Position numbers and translations under genes: made by a program
In this document: positions 1-7,352 of the stretch, one piece after another
How the letters are laid out: every line of letters begins with the position of its first letter
Position numbering within the stretch: position 1 is the first letter of the stretch
The notes under the pieces: model-generated
Told to the model about the DNA's origin: nothing
Database searches by the model: none
The model's input: only the letters and a program-made list of their open reading frames with translations
Source of the DNA: Candidatus Competibacteraceae bacterium
GTDB lineage: Bacteria; Pseudomonadota; Gammaproteobacteria; Competibacterales; Competibacteraceae
Length of the DNA: 27,159 nt
Assembly: GCA_016712625.1 (NCBI GenBank)
Contig: JADJQQ010000025.1
Location: 1 to 27,159 of the forward strand
Reading direction: 5' to 3'

Positions 1-1147
1 CTAGTGGCGCCGACCTGCCTCGGACCGTCGCCGGAAATGGCGGCGCAACTCAAATCAGCGCTGGCGAGCGTCAAGGTACGCGGCGGCGATTACGCTGATG
101 GAGCGCTGGGCGATGCGATGGATCATGCCGACGCTGGTTGGCGACATCGTGCAGCACTGGCAGGAATGGGCGGTCGGACAAAAGACCATCGTTTTCGCTG
201 CCAGCATCCTGCACAGCCAGCACATCATCCAGCAATTCCAAGCGGCCGGAATACCTGCCGCGCATCTGGACGGCAAGATGGCCACGCCAGAGCGCGAGGA
301 ATTCTTGCGGCTTGGCGGAGCGGTGATATTCAAGTCGTGAGCAACTGCCAAATACTTACAGAAGTCTTTGATTTTCCTGAGCTTTCCTGTTGCGTTTTGG
401 CGCGGCCCACGAAGAGCGTTGCCCTTTTTTTGCAAATGTGTGGGCGCGTACTTAGAACGGCCCCAGGCAAGTCGGGCGCGATCATCCTCGATCATGCCGG
501 AAACATTCTTGAGCATGGGCCGCCGCACATTGATCGGGTCTGGAATCTTGAAGGCGCGTCCAAAAAGCGTAAAGTCGAGCGGACCCACGCTTGCTTTCTG
601 CCCGGATGTGGCGCTCTATTTGTCGAACGGGATGCAGGCGCGGTGTGGTGGGTGGCGGCCACGCAGCCGGGGATTATTGAGAACTATCGGTTCATGGCCC
701 GCAAGTTCGAGCGCATGGACCGCAGTAGCCCGGAGTTCACGCAAGCCAAGCTGATCGTCTGCCCTGCGTGTAGCAATGCCGCGTGCAAGATTTGCGGGAG
801 CTTCATCAAGCCGCCCAGCGCCGAAAGCGGCGACCGGCTAATGGGCCCGCAGTGCCAGGGCGAGTACAGCAGCGACCGGCAGGAACAGGAAGAACGGAGA
901 AGCGACAGCCTCCAACCAGCATGGACGGCGATCTGGTGCTGATGGACGGAGACGGGGCGGCGGCCGAAAAATCCGCGTCAAGAACGAGTACAAACGCCTA
1001 CTGAATGTCGTCAAGGAGAAGGGACATAAACGCGGATGGGTCTGGTGGCGATTGAAGGAACAGTTCAGCGAGGCTCAACTCCGCCCAGTATTCCCGTGGC
1101 TTCGGTCCGAGTGGACGAAGAAACCGGCGTCGGAAGGTGAAAAATGA
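1..1147 (+). CDS. Superfamily II DEAD/DEAH helicase, C-terminal part, frameshifted
   Basis: Phage-type SF2 helicase, cut off by the window start, probably acting in DNA replication or recombination. The helicase C domain is spread over frames. A GGDYADGALGDAM stretch in frame 1 (to about 120) is followed in frame 2 (about 125-310) by TIVFAASILHSQHI and HLDGKMATPEREEF. Frame 1 then gives GDIQVVSN, LARPTKS and the motif VI-like QMCGRVLRTAPGK, with LDHAGN behind it. A cysteine-rich section follows (CFLPGC, then CPAC and CKIC near 760-800), which looks zinc-binding. The C-terminal tail (YKRLLNVVKEKGHKRGW and onward) lies in frame 2 and stops at 1145-1147. At least three frame changes are needed, near 120, 315 and 890-960. 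Family identity is sound. The breaks are more likely sequence errors than decay, because each segment matches the expected protein. Confidence 0.8.
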
Positions 1148-1171
1148 TCAAGCTGAATAGGAGTCTGTCTC

Positions 1172-2215
1172 ATGTCTAGCCTCATCCCATTCTCGTTTGA
1201 ATCTCATTCCGTCCGCGCCTTCAACATTGACGGCAATCCGTGGTTCGTCGGAAAAGATGTTTGCGACGTGTTGGGTTACGCCAATGCCAGCGATGCCATC
1301 AATCAGCATTGCAAGGGGGTAGCAAAACGCTACCCCCTTCAGACGACCGGCGGTATCCAAGAAGTCCGCATTCTCAACGAACCTGATACTTATCGACTGA
1401 TCACCGGCAGTACGTTGCCGGAAGCCGAACGGTTTGAGTCTTGGTTGTTTGAAGACGTTTTACCCTCCATCCGCAAGACGGGCGGCTATCAGATTCCCGA
1501 CACTGCCCACGATCTACCCGTCATCGAATCTTCCCTAGTCTTGGATTTTCAAGGCGTTCCGATCCGATTCCTGATTGATGCCCACGGCGAATGGATGGCG
1601 ACGTATGCCGATGTGGCGACAGCGCTGGGCTACGTCAACAAAGAACAGCAATACAACGCCCGCAACATCTTGAAATATACCGTGAAAGCCGGACAGCGCC
1701 AGTTGAGACACCCGCTGTATGGCGACCTCATCAACCTGGCCGGGATGGAGCGGGTGCTGGCGCAACTCGCCCGCAACGCCGCGTGTATGCCGGAACCCGC
1801 ATCGCTGGCTGTCAATCTCAAGGAATGGATCGATAAAACCGCTAAATCATTGATCAATCAACCCGTTTCCGCTGGCAGACTCTTGGAGGCTCCGCAGGCG
1901 CGGGCGCTGGAAATGACGCCGATTGATTGGGAGTTCACGCAAGCGGTTCAGGTTTTTGAGTGCTGGTTTGCCGTGCTGGGCGATGTGGTATTGACGACCC
2001 GGCAAGTCATTGACCGGGCGGCGGGGACGCCGTTAGCCGGGTTGCTGTTGGATATTGCAGAAGGTCGCCGCAGTCCGGGCGTGGTGTCTAGTTTGCGCTT
2101 AGGGATTTGGCTGTCGCGGCGCGTGGGATGGAACTTCAATGGATGGGTGTTACCGCCTGTTATTACTCGTAAAAATGACGTAAAGCGCTGGACGTTGCGC
2201 AAGGTCGCGCCATGA
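1172..2215 (+). CDS. BRO family antirepressor with Bro-N domain and C-terminal winged-helix-like module
   Basis: 347-residue protein. Residues 1-110 are a classic Bro-N domain: WFVGKDVCDVLGYANAS, then CKGVAKRYPL, and SWLFEDVLPSIRKTGGY at its end. Such domains bind DNA and occur in phage antirepressors and regulators. Residues 115-215 look like a second, degenerate domain of the same kind (GEWMATYADVATALGY). The last 80 or so residues (TTRQVIDRAAG, RRSP, RLGIWL, final W) match the C-terminal module of the adjacent primase. The start ATG follows an AGGAGT-like site (1160-1165). The stop overlaps the primase start by four bases, so the two are probably translationally coupled. The likely role is lysogeny control or regulation of replication; which repressor it would counter is not visible here. 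Confidence 0.85.
   Translation: MSSLIPFSFESHSVRAFNIDGNPWFVGKDVCDVLGYANASDAINQHCKGVAKRYPLQTTGGIQEVRILNEPDTYRLITGSTLPEAERFESWLFEDVLPSIRKTGGYQIPDTAHDLPVIESSLVLDFQGVPIRFLIDAHGEWMATYADVATALGYVNKEQQYNARNILKYTVKAGQRQLRHPLYGDLINLAGMERVLAQLARNAACMPEPASLAVNLKEWIDKTAKSLINQPVSAGRLLEAPQARALEMTPIDWEFTQAVQVFECWFAVLGDVVLTTRQVIDRAAGTPLAGLLLDIAEGRRSPGVVSSLRLGIWLSRRVGWNFNGWVLPPVITRKNDVKRWTLRKVAP
1313..1339 (+). repeat. Perfect 11-bp hairpin inside the Bro-N coding region
   Basis: AAGGGGGTAGC at 1313-1323 and its exact reverse complement at 1329-1339 are separated by five bases. It encodes the conserved CKGVAKRYPL segment, so the symmetry may be incidental. There is no T-run after it, so it is not an intrinsic terminator. 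Confidence 0.6.
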
Positions 2216-4911
2216 TCAGTCCAGAGCAAGACATCCGCGCCGCGCTGGCGTACCTGAATCCCGATGATCGGGACGAATGGGTCAAGGCCGGGATGGCAAT
2301 CAAGACCGAAACCGGAGAATCAGGTTACTCGATCTGGAATGAGTGGGGGCAAGGAAGCGCGACACACAAGGAACGTGATGCGAAATCCGTCTGGAAATCC
2401 TTCAAAAAGAACGGCGTCGGTATCGGCACACTGTTCGGCATGGCCATGGATCGAGGTTGGCAACGACCGAGAGACACACCGAAGACAGCGCGCGGCGACC
2501 CGGAACAAAAGGCTGCGTGGATTTGGGATCATGCCACACCGGCACCTAACGACCATCCCTACCTCGTCCGCAAGCGCGTCAAATCCTATGGGCTGCGGTT
2601 GCATAAAGGTTCGTTGACGGTCCCGCTTCGCAATGTGCGTGGCGACCTGAAGACCCTGCAATTCATCCTAGCGAAGCCGACCGATGACGGCAAGGACAAG
2701 CTGCTTCTCAAGGACGGGGAGAAGCAAGGCGCTTTTTTTGTCATCGGCACCTTGTCGCGTGCGCGGGTAGCGTTGCTGTGCGAGGGGTACGCCACCGGTG
2801 CGAGCTTGCATGAGCATACCGGGCTACCCGTGGCGGTGTGCATCGACGCCGGAAACCTGGAGCTGGTGGCACTGGCGATCCGGGGCACGTACCCACGGCT
2901 AAGGCTGCTGATCTGCGGGGACCACGACGCATTCAAAGCTGGCGGAAATACCGGGCAAGAGAAGGCCAAAGCGGCGGCCTACGCGCTGACGGGCGGGGCC
3001 GGCTGGTGTGTCCCTGATTTCCTGGCCCCATGCGATGCCGAGGTGCTGGAAGATGCTGGACTAGACCCCAGCAAAGCCCAACGCAAAGCCGCTCTAACAT
3101 CGCTACGACAACGTGATAGCCAGCGGTACGAGGTCGAGAAGCCGACCGACTTCAATGACCTAGCCGCGTGGTTTAACGGCGCCGACCGGGTGAAGGCGCA
3201 AATTGACGCGGCGTTGGTGCGCATTGGTCTGATCGAGGTGCGTTCCGGGGATATGCCTCGGGTCGTTCGCCAAGCGGAAGCCGAGTTGATCTTTGGCGGC
3301 GGCGTTTACCAGCGATCCGGGAACCTGGTGCGGGTCGTTCGGCATGATTTCCAGGCCGGAATGGATGCTCAGGGGGATGGGTTGCCGCTGGGTGCGTTGC
3401 GGCTGTGCGAGATCACCCCGCATTGGTTGACGGAGCGGTTCGCCACGGTATCGAGTTGGAAGCGATGGCAAGAGCGGGAGCAAGCCTGGAAATCGATCGA
3501 TCCCCCTATCCAGTACGCCGCCACCTATCTCTCGAAAGTGGGCCAGTGGCGGGCACCGGTGCTGACCGGCATCATCGAATGCCCAACGTTGCGGCGGGAT
3601 GGGTCGCTGCTGAGCAAGAGCGGCTATGACCCGCCGTCAGGGCTATACGTGGACTATGCAGGGCCACCACTGACTGTACCGGATGCGCCCACACGGGCAG
3701 ACGCCTTGGCGGCTCTAGAGACGCTCAAAACGCCCTACAGTGAGTTCCAGTTTGCCGACCCTGCCACGGGTATCAGCATCGCGCTGGCGGCCACGCTGAC
3801 CGCCGTGGTACGTCGATCATTGCGCACCGCTCCGCTGTTTGCCTTCGATGCGCCGGTCATGGGCAGTGGGAAGGGTTTGCTGGTGAAGATCGCCGCGCTG
3901 ATCGCTACGGGCCGACCCGCGCCATTGCTCAGCCAGGGCAAAGATGAAGCGGAAGACGAAAAGCGACTCGGTAGCCTGCTGCTGGCTGGCGTCTCCATGA
4001 TGAACCTGGACAACATCGAACGCCCAGTAGGCGGGCAACTGCTGAATTCGATGCTGACCGAACCAGTCTGCAATCCGCGCATCCTGGGCAAATCCGAATC
4101 GCCGGAAATGCCCTGCAACCTCACCCTGTTCGCCACCGGTAACAACCTGCAATTCTTGGGAGACATGGTGCGTCGCGTGCTGATCTGCCGGATTGATCCC
4201 GGCTGCGAGCGCCCGGACGCCCGCACGTTTAGCCGCAACCTGAATGATTGGGTTCCCGATCATCGCCAAGAGCTATTGGGGGCCGCCTTGACGGTCCTGC
4301 GTGCCTATATCGTGGCAGGAAAACCGGCGCAACCGATCCAGCCCTACGGCAGTTTCGAGGAGTGGTCGGGGTTAATACGTAGTGCCTTGGTCTGGTTGGG
4401 GGAGTCCGATCCGTGCTTATCGCGCGCCGCTCTGGAAGAAGACGACCCAGTGATGGCTTCGCTGCATTCAATTCTGCCGCTGTGGCATGACAGCATCGGC
4501 GAACGAATCGTGACCACGAACGAAGTTTGTGGCATTGCAAGGGATGATTTGCTGCTGGCGCTGCTGGAAATCGCTGGAAGCCGGCGTGACCCTGATAAAG
4601 TTGATCCAAGGCGACTTGGAAAGTGGCTTACGAAGTATAAGGGTAGGGTTTCAAGTGGTTTACGTATTGTCAGGGGAGAGGATGAGCATCGGAAAACCGC
4701 TTTATGGAGAGTAGTTAAATCTACTATTTCTGCGGGGAGTGCGGGGAGTGCGGGGAGTGTTCTATACCCTAGGGGGGTAATTGGCAATTTTAATAAATTA
4801 GACAATAGCAACATAATAGATAATTTGCCAAATGGGTCTATAGAGTTGAAACAAACCCCTCACTCCCCGCACTCCCCGCAAGACATCGCCGAAGACTGGT
4901 GCCCAGAATGA
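2212..4911 (+). CDS. Phage primase-helicase (PriCT-2, Toprim, P-loop ATPase, C-terminal winged helix)
   Basis: 899-residue replication protein that would make primers and unwind DNA at the phage fork. Residues 5-80 resemble PriCT_2 (NPDDRDEWVKAGMAIK, YSIWNEWGQGS). Residues about 183-260 are a Toprim domain with the acidic LLCEGYATG and CGDHDAF motifs near 190 and 235. The ATPase domain has a P-loop variant APVMGSGKG at 547-555 (GKG, not GKT/S), an NLDNIERP segment that may be Walker B, a sensor-like LFATGNN near 640, and RRVLICRID. Residues about 765-840 form a small module ending in RLGKWL and ALWRVVK, shared with the upstream BRO protein. The final 60 residues are low complexity (SAGSAGSAGS, later HSPHSP) because they lie over the repeat structure at 4732-4879. 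The gene overlaps both neighbours by four bases. Confidence 0.88.
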   Translation: MISPEQDIRAALAYLNPDDRDEWVKAGMAIKTETGESGYSIWNEWGQGSATHKERDAKSVWKSFKKNGVGIGTLFGMAMDRGWQRPRDTPKTARGDPEQKAAWIWDHATPAPNDHPYLVRKRVKSYGLRLHKGSLTVPLRNVRGDLKTLQFILAKPTDDGKDKLLLKDGEKQGAFFVIGTLSRARVALLCEGYATGASLHEHTGLPVAVCIDAGNLELVALAIRGTYPRLRLLICGDHDAFKAGGNTGQEKAKAAAYALTGGAGWCVPDFLAPCDAEVLEDAGLDPSKAQRKAALTSLRQRDSQRYEVEKPTDFNDLAAWFNGADRVKAQIDAALVRIGLIEVRSGDMPRVVRQAEAELIFGGGVYQRSGNLVRVVRHDFQAGMDAQGDGLPLGALRLCEITPHWLTERFATVSSWKRWQEREQAWKSIDPPIQYAATYLSKVGQWRAPVLTGIIECPTLRRDGSLLSKSGYDPPSGLYVDYAGPPLTVPDAPTRADALAALETLKTPYSEFQFADPATGISIALAATLTAVVRRSLRTAPLFAFDAPVMGSGKGLLVKIAALIATGRPAPLLSQGKDEAEDEKRLGSLLLAGVSMMNLDNIERPVGGQLLNSMLTEPVCNPRILGKSESPEMPCNLTLFATGNNLQFLGDMVRRVLICRIDPGCERPDARTFSRNLNDWVPDHRQELLGAALTVLRAYIVAGKPAQPIQPYGSFEEWSGLIRSALVWLGESDPCLSRAALEEDDPVMASLHSILPLWHDSIGERIVTTNEVCGIARDDLLLALLEIAGSRRDPDKVDPRRLGKWLTKYKGRVSSGLRIVRGEDEHRKTALWRVVKSTISAGSAGSAGSVLYPRGVIGNFNKLDNSNIIDNLPNGSIELKQTPHSPHSPQDIAEDWCPE
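4732..4879. other. Candidate replication origin: iteron-like direct and inverted repeats with AT-rich core
   Basis: Three perfect direct copies of GCGGGGAGT lie at 4732-4758. Two copies of its reverse complement ACTCCCCGC lie at 4862-4879. The left and right arms can pair over 24 positions with one mismatch. The roughly 100 bases between them are strikingly AT-rich in a GC-rich genome and hold two further nested inverted pairs: TCTATACCC near 4760 with GGGTCTATAGA near 4833, and TTGGCAA near 4781 with TTGCCAA near 4826. Iterons beside an AT-rich stretch within or next to a replication gene are how lambda-type origins are built. The origin call is inference. An mRNA hairpin is the main alternative. 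Confidence 0.5.
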
Positions 4912-5135
4912 CCCCTGAATCCGCTCGTATGGTGTTCGCCACCTTCCCACCTAGTCTCAAGGCGGCGATGAAAGGCGCAGCCATCCGCAACGCCTGGTGT
5001 GCAGATACCTGGACGCTGCAAGTCGGGCTGGTTTCCGATGCCCTGTTACGCGGTGAAGACCCGGAAGCTCTGGCAGATGCCTATTCAATTATCCTGGAAT
5101 CGAAAAATTTACATGAACGGGAGTCGCCGAAATGA
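4908..5135 (+). CDS. Small hypothetical protein
   Basis: 75 residues from the ATG at 4908 (a GTG at 4899 would add three). I prefer the ATG because it overlaps the primase stop as ATGA, the coupling used throughout this phage. It is mostly helical, with no membrane segment and no recognised domain. The stop overlaps the next start by four bases, so it belongs to the early operon. Function unknown. Confidence 0.65.
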   Translation: MTPESARMVFATFPPSLKAAMKGAAIRNAWCADTWTLQVGLVSDALLRGEDPEALADAYSIILESKNLHERESPK

Positions 5136-5377
5136 AAAAACAGAAGCATCCAAAATATCCGCGTTCGAGTGACGGCAAAGAATGGCGTCAAACCCTAAAA
5201 GTCGGTGACCGGGCGCGCAAAGTCGGGGGCAGCTATCAGGCAACCGGAACCATACTCGCCATTTTTATCACTCGGGACGAAGAACAGCGGTTCGTGTTCG
5301 ACTTCGATGAACCGCCGGGATTGTTGCATATCTTCGGGCCGGCACAGATTGAGCCGATGGATGAATCGTCGAAATGA
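5132..5377 (+). CDS. Small hypothetical protein, beta-rich
   Basis: 81 residues with a basic N-terminus (MKKQKHPKYPRS). A segment VGDRARKVGGSYQATGTILAIF reads like a small KOW/SH3-type beta barrel, such as those found in many small phage proteins that report a rule such as 'increase in rate of something with value'. It overlaps the preceding gene by ATGA and sits behind a short purine-rich site inside that gene. No catalytic motif is visible. The fold suggestion is inference and the function is unknown. Confidence 0.6.
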   Translation: MKKQKHPKYPRSSDGKEWRQTLKVGDRARKVGGSYQATGTILAIFITRDEEQRFVFDFDEPPGLLHIFGPAQIEPMDESSK

Positions 5378-5549
5378 ACACCGCTGTTATTTAGGGTGAG
5401 CGGAAGTCAAAAATACCAGTGCACAAGACTCTTTACAGGACATAGCAACTCGAATTGCGGATTAAGTCTTTCAATGGCCCTGATAAACACCGCAAAAAAA
5501 AACTTGGAACAGGACCCCGGGGCCGGGGGAACAAGCGCGGGGCCGGATC

Positions 5550-5873
5550 GTGTGGTTCGAGCGTTCCAACGGCGGCGGGATGAAGGACAAAACGGGCCGG
5601 TTGGTGTTATTCTACTGGCTCTATTTGCGGGGCAAGATTCCACGGAGCAAAGGCAAGTCGGATTTAAGTGGAATGCTGGCCGGTGGCCGGTTCTTTGCGC
5701 TGGAAGTGAAACGGCGCGATGAGAAACCCACCAAGGAGCAACTCGATTATCTTGCGGCAGTTCGTGAGGGCGGAGGACTCGCGGCGGTCGTGCGCAACTT
5801 CAATGACGCGAAAAACGTTTTATTCGGAGATGGGATTAAATCAATTCTGGCTGAAGAGGAAATAAATCAATGA
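5550..5873 (+). CDS. VRR-NUC / PD-(D/E)XK nuclease
   Basis: 107 residues from a GTG. The nuclease core is clear: GKSDLSGML supplies the metal-binding Asp, FFALEVKRRDEKPTKEQ supplies the E-x-K pair, and a helix with AAVREGGGLAAVV follows, as in VRR-NUC resolvase-like nucleases of phages. Upstream in the same frame the sequence stays open back to about 5495 and reads plausibly (PGEQARGRIVWFERSNGGG), but has no start codon. The adjacent frame has ATG 5474, followed by a run of nine A (5493-5501). A one-base change there would join it to the nuclease frame and give a protein of about 132 residues. It ends by ATGA overlap with the next gene. Probable role: processing of branched DNA in replication, recombination or packaging. 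Confidence 0.75.
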   Translation: MWFERSNGGGMKDKTGRLVLFYWLYLRGKIPRSKGKSDLSGMLAGGRFFALEVKRRDEKPTKEQLDYLAAVREGGGLAAVVRNFNDAKNVLFGDGIKSILAEEEINQ

Positions 5874-6118
5874 GCGAGAAATATAGCTTGCACACGCATT
5901 CGTTAATCGTTAAACGGGTGGGCCTGCCGATTTATTGCGAAGAGGCGACCACTGTTTCAATCGATGACGAGGGTGGAGGGTTATTTGTCGAGCTTTCCCA
6001 ACATCACGCCGATGGCCGGGGTCTGATAACCGTGGTTTATGAAGAGTGGCCGCTGATCGTTGCCGCCGTCAATGCCATGTTTGAAGAGATTGCGAAAATC
6101 GAGGCTGAGGATAAATGA
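5870..6118 (+). CDS. Small hypothetical protein
   Basis: 82 residues, acidic overall, with alternating strand-like segments (ATTVSIDDEGGGLFVEL, GLITVVYEEWPLIVAAVNAMF) and a helical end. No known domain recognised. It is coupled on both sides by ATGA overlaps in the run of small genes after the nuclease. Function unknown. Confidence 0.65.
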   Translation: MSEKYSLHTHSLIVKRVGLPIYCEEATTVSIDDEGGGLFVELSQHHADGRGLITVVYEEWPLIVAAVNAMFEEIAKIEAEDK

Positions 6119-6291
6119 AACCCGAAATGCTGGCGGCTGCACATTGGGCCTACGTCGAGAGCGTCCTGCAACTGCACGGCGAAGATCAGGGCGTCATCGA
6201 GAAATGCGGTGAGCACTACAAAGCTGCTTTCGTGCATGGCTTCAAGCACGGGATCGAGTCTCTAGCCGAGAACAGCGCCGATGGGGAATAA
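6115..6291 (+). CDS. Small hypothetical protein, 58 residues
   Basis: The ATG at 6115 overlaps the preceding stop as ATGA. The product begins MKPEMLAAAHWAYVESVL and continues with VIEKCGEHYKAAFVHGFKHG, a pattern I recognise from short uncharacterised phage proteins of similar size. It is helical, without a membrane segment. It is the last gene before the promoter-like inverted repeat at 6293, so it probably ends the early gene cluster. Confidence 0.65.
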   Translation: MKPEMLAAAHWAYVESVLQLHGEDQGVIEKCGEHYKAAFVHGFKHGIESLAENSADGE

Positions 6292-6292
6292 T

Positions 6293-6328
6293 GCTTGCAT
6301 GTATCGTCTAAAGTATGATAATGCAAGC
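6293..6328 (+). promoter_or_regulatory. Candidate promoter and operator before the lysis genes
   Basis: GCTTGCAT (6293-6300) and ATGCAAGC (6321-6328) form a perfect 8-bp inverted repeat. TATC and GATA just inside extend it with one bulged base. Within it, TTGCAT at 6295-6300 and GATAAT at 6317-6322 are 16 bases apart, as in a sigma-70 promoter, so a protein bound to the repeat would cover both boxes. It lies at the boundary between early genes and lysis genes. Assignment is inference from position and consensus. Confidence 0.45.
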
Positions 6329-6518
6329 CATGGACAACAATCATCGCCCCGCGTCTGCTGTAGAGATGATCCTCAAGCCCGAGCGCCTGGCCTGTTTCAA
6401 GTGCAAGCAGTTTCGGCACAACGAGCATTTTCAGTTCGCTTGGTGCGCTGTGGATGACCGGCAGTTTCCAGATTTGTGTGAGGACTACAAGCCCCGACAT
6501 GCTTACCATCACCCCTGA
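6315..6518 (+). CDS. Small putative zinc-binding protein
   Basis: 67 residues from ATG 6315; ATG 6330 (MDNNHRP) is equally possible and would clear the promoter-like element. CFKC, then a Cys in FAWC and another in DLCEDYKP, make a four-cysteine pattern that looks like a small zinc knuckle of the kind common in short phage proteins. It overlaps the endolysin start by 20 bases. No specific role can be named. Confidence 0.6.
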   Translation: MIMQAMDNNHRPASAVEMILKPERLACFKCKQFRHNEHFQFAWCAVDDRQFPDLCEDYKPRHAYHHP

Positions 6519-6987
6519 AATCACCGCCCTTACCGTCGAAGCTGCCAGCCGCTACAACCTGCCGACGGCGCTAGTGCTGGCGATCATCCAGGCCGAGAGC
6601 GGCGGCGATCCGTGGGCGATCCGGTACGAGCCTGCTTTTTTCAAGCGGTACATCGAAGGGGCGCGGATTGTCGTGTTCGGCGCGGTATCGCATGACACCG
6701 AACGCATGGCCCGCGCCACGTCCTGGGGCTTGATGCAGGTGATGGGGCAGGTAGCGAGGGAGCGTGGCTTCCAGGGCGCTTTCCTGTCCAGCCTGTGCGA
6801 TCCGGCGATGGGGATCAAGTGGGGATGCCATCACCTCGACTCGCTGAGAATCCGGTTTTTCGATAAATACGGCTGGCCCGGTGTTGTGGCTGCTTTCAAT
6901 GCAGGAAGTCCAAGAAAAAACAAAGCCGGCCTTTATGTGAATCAAGTCTATGTAGACAAGATCGGTTTATTCGGGGGGTTTGCGTGA
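6499..6987 (+). CDS. Endolysin: soluble lytic transglycosylase (SLT/lysozyme-like)
   Basis: 162 residues from ATG 6499; upstream in-frame codons belong to the overlapping gene. The fold is Goose/SLT-type: helix with LVLAIIQAESGG containing catalytic Glu33, then SWGLMQVMG (the GLMQ motif), then VVAAFNAGSPRK (usually AYNAGS). It would cleave the beta-1,4 bond between N-acetylmuramic acid and N-acetylglucosamine at lysis. There is no signal peptide, so release through the downstream holin is expected. The stop overlaps the GTG start of the DUF1353 gene. Confidence 0.85.
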   Translation: MLTITPEITALTVEAASRYNLPTALVLAIIQAESGGDPWAIRYEPAFFKRYIEGARIVVFGAVSHDTERMARATSWGLMQVMGQVARERGFQGAFLSSLCDPAMGIKWGCHHLDSLRIRFFDKYGWPGVVAAFNAGSPRKNKAGLYVNQVYVDKIGLFGGFA

Positions 6988-7352
6988 ATAAGCAAGCCTT
7001 TCCAGACCCCTTAATAGTTTCATATCTCGATGGACGGCGCTGGATGTTGCAAGCGCCGTTTCGTTATATCGATTCAAAGTATGGCGCTATAACCGCGCCG
7101 ACTGGGTTTATTACCGACTATGCAAGTATCCCAAGACTGGGTTGGTCCATCCTTGGCTCTCCAGAACAATACGCGCTTGCCGCAATCCCCCACGATTACC
7201 TCTATGCGAAAAGGCCATATCCACGCGCAACGGCGGATAGTATTTTCTACCGCGCAATGCTTGAGTTAGGTATCGATTCAGTCCGGGCCGGCTTATTCTA
7301 TTTAGCGGTTCGATGTTTTGGGTGGGCCGCATGGGACAAATATCATGACTAA
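6984..7352 (+). CDS. DUF1353 family phage protein
   Basis: 122 residues from a GTG that overlaps the endolysin stop (GTGA). It has the DUF1353 hallmarks: WMLQAPFRY, ITAPTGFITDYASIPR and IPHDYLYAKR, with conserved Asp and His residues. The family is frequent beside phage lysis and tail genes. Its biochemical role is not settled, though the conserved HD-like residues hint at a metal site. Here it lies between endolysin and cysteine protease, so a part in lysis or in host-envelope modification is plausible. Confidence 0.8.
   Translation: MNKQAFPDPLIVSYLDGRRWMLQAPFRYIDSKYGAITAPTGFITDYASIPRLGWSILGSPEQYALAAIPHDYLYAKRPYPRATADSIFYRAMLELGIDSVRAGLFYLAVRCFGWAAWDKYHD

Noticed and set aside
1313..1339. 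Intrinsic terminator in the BRO gene
   Set aside because: The stem is strong but no T-run follows, and it lies in a conserved coding segment.
5396..5722. 108-codon frame with a GTG start overlapping the nuclease
   Set aside because: Its second half reads the nuclease gene in the wrong frame. Only the part from ATG 5474 may matter, as a possible nuclease N-terminus.
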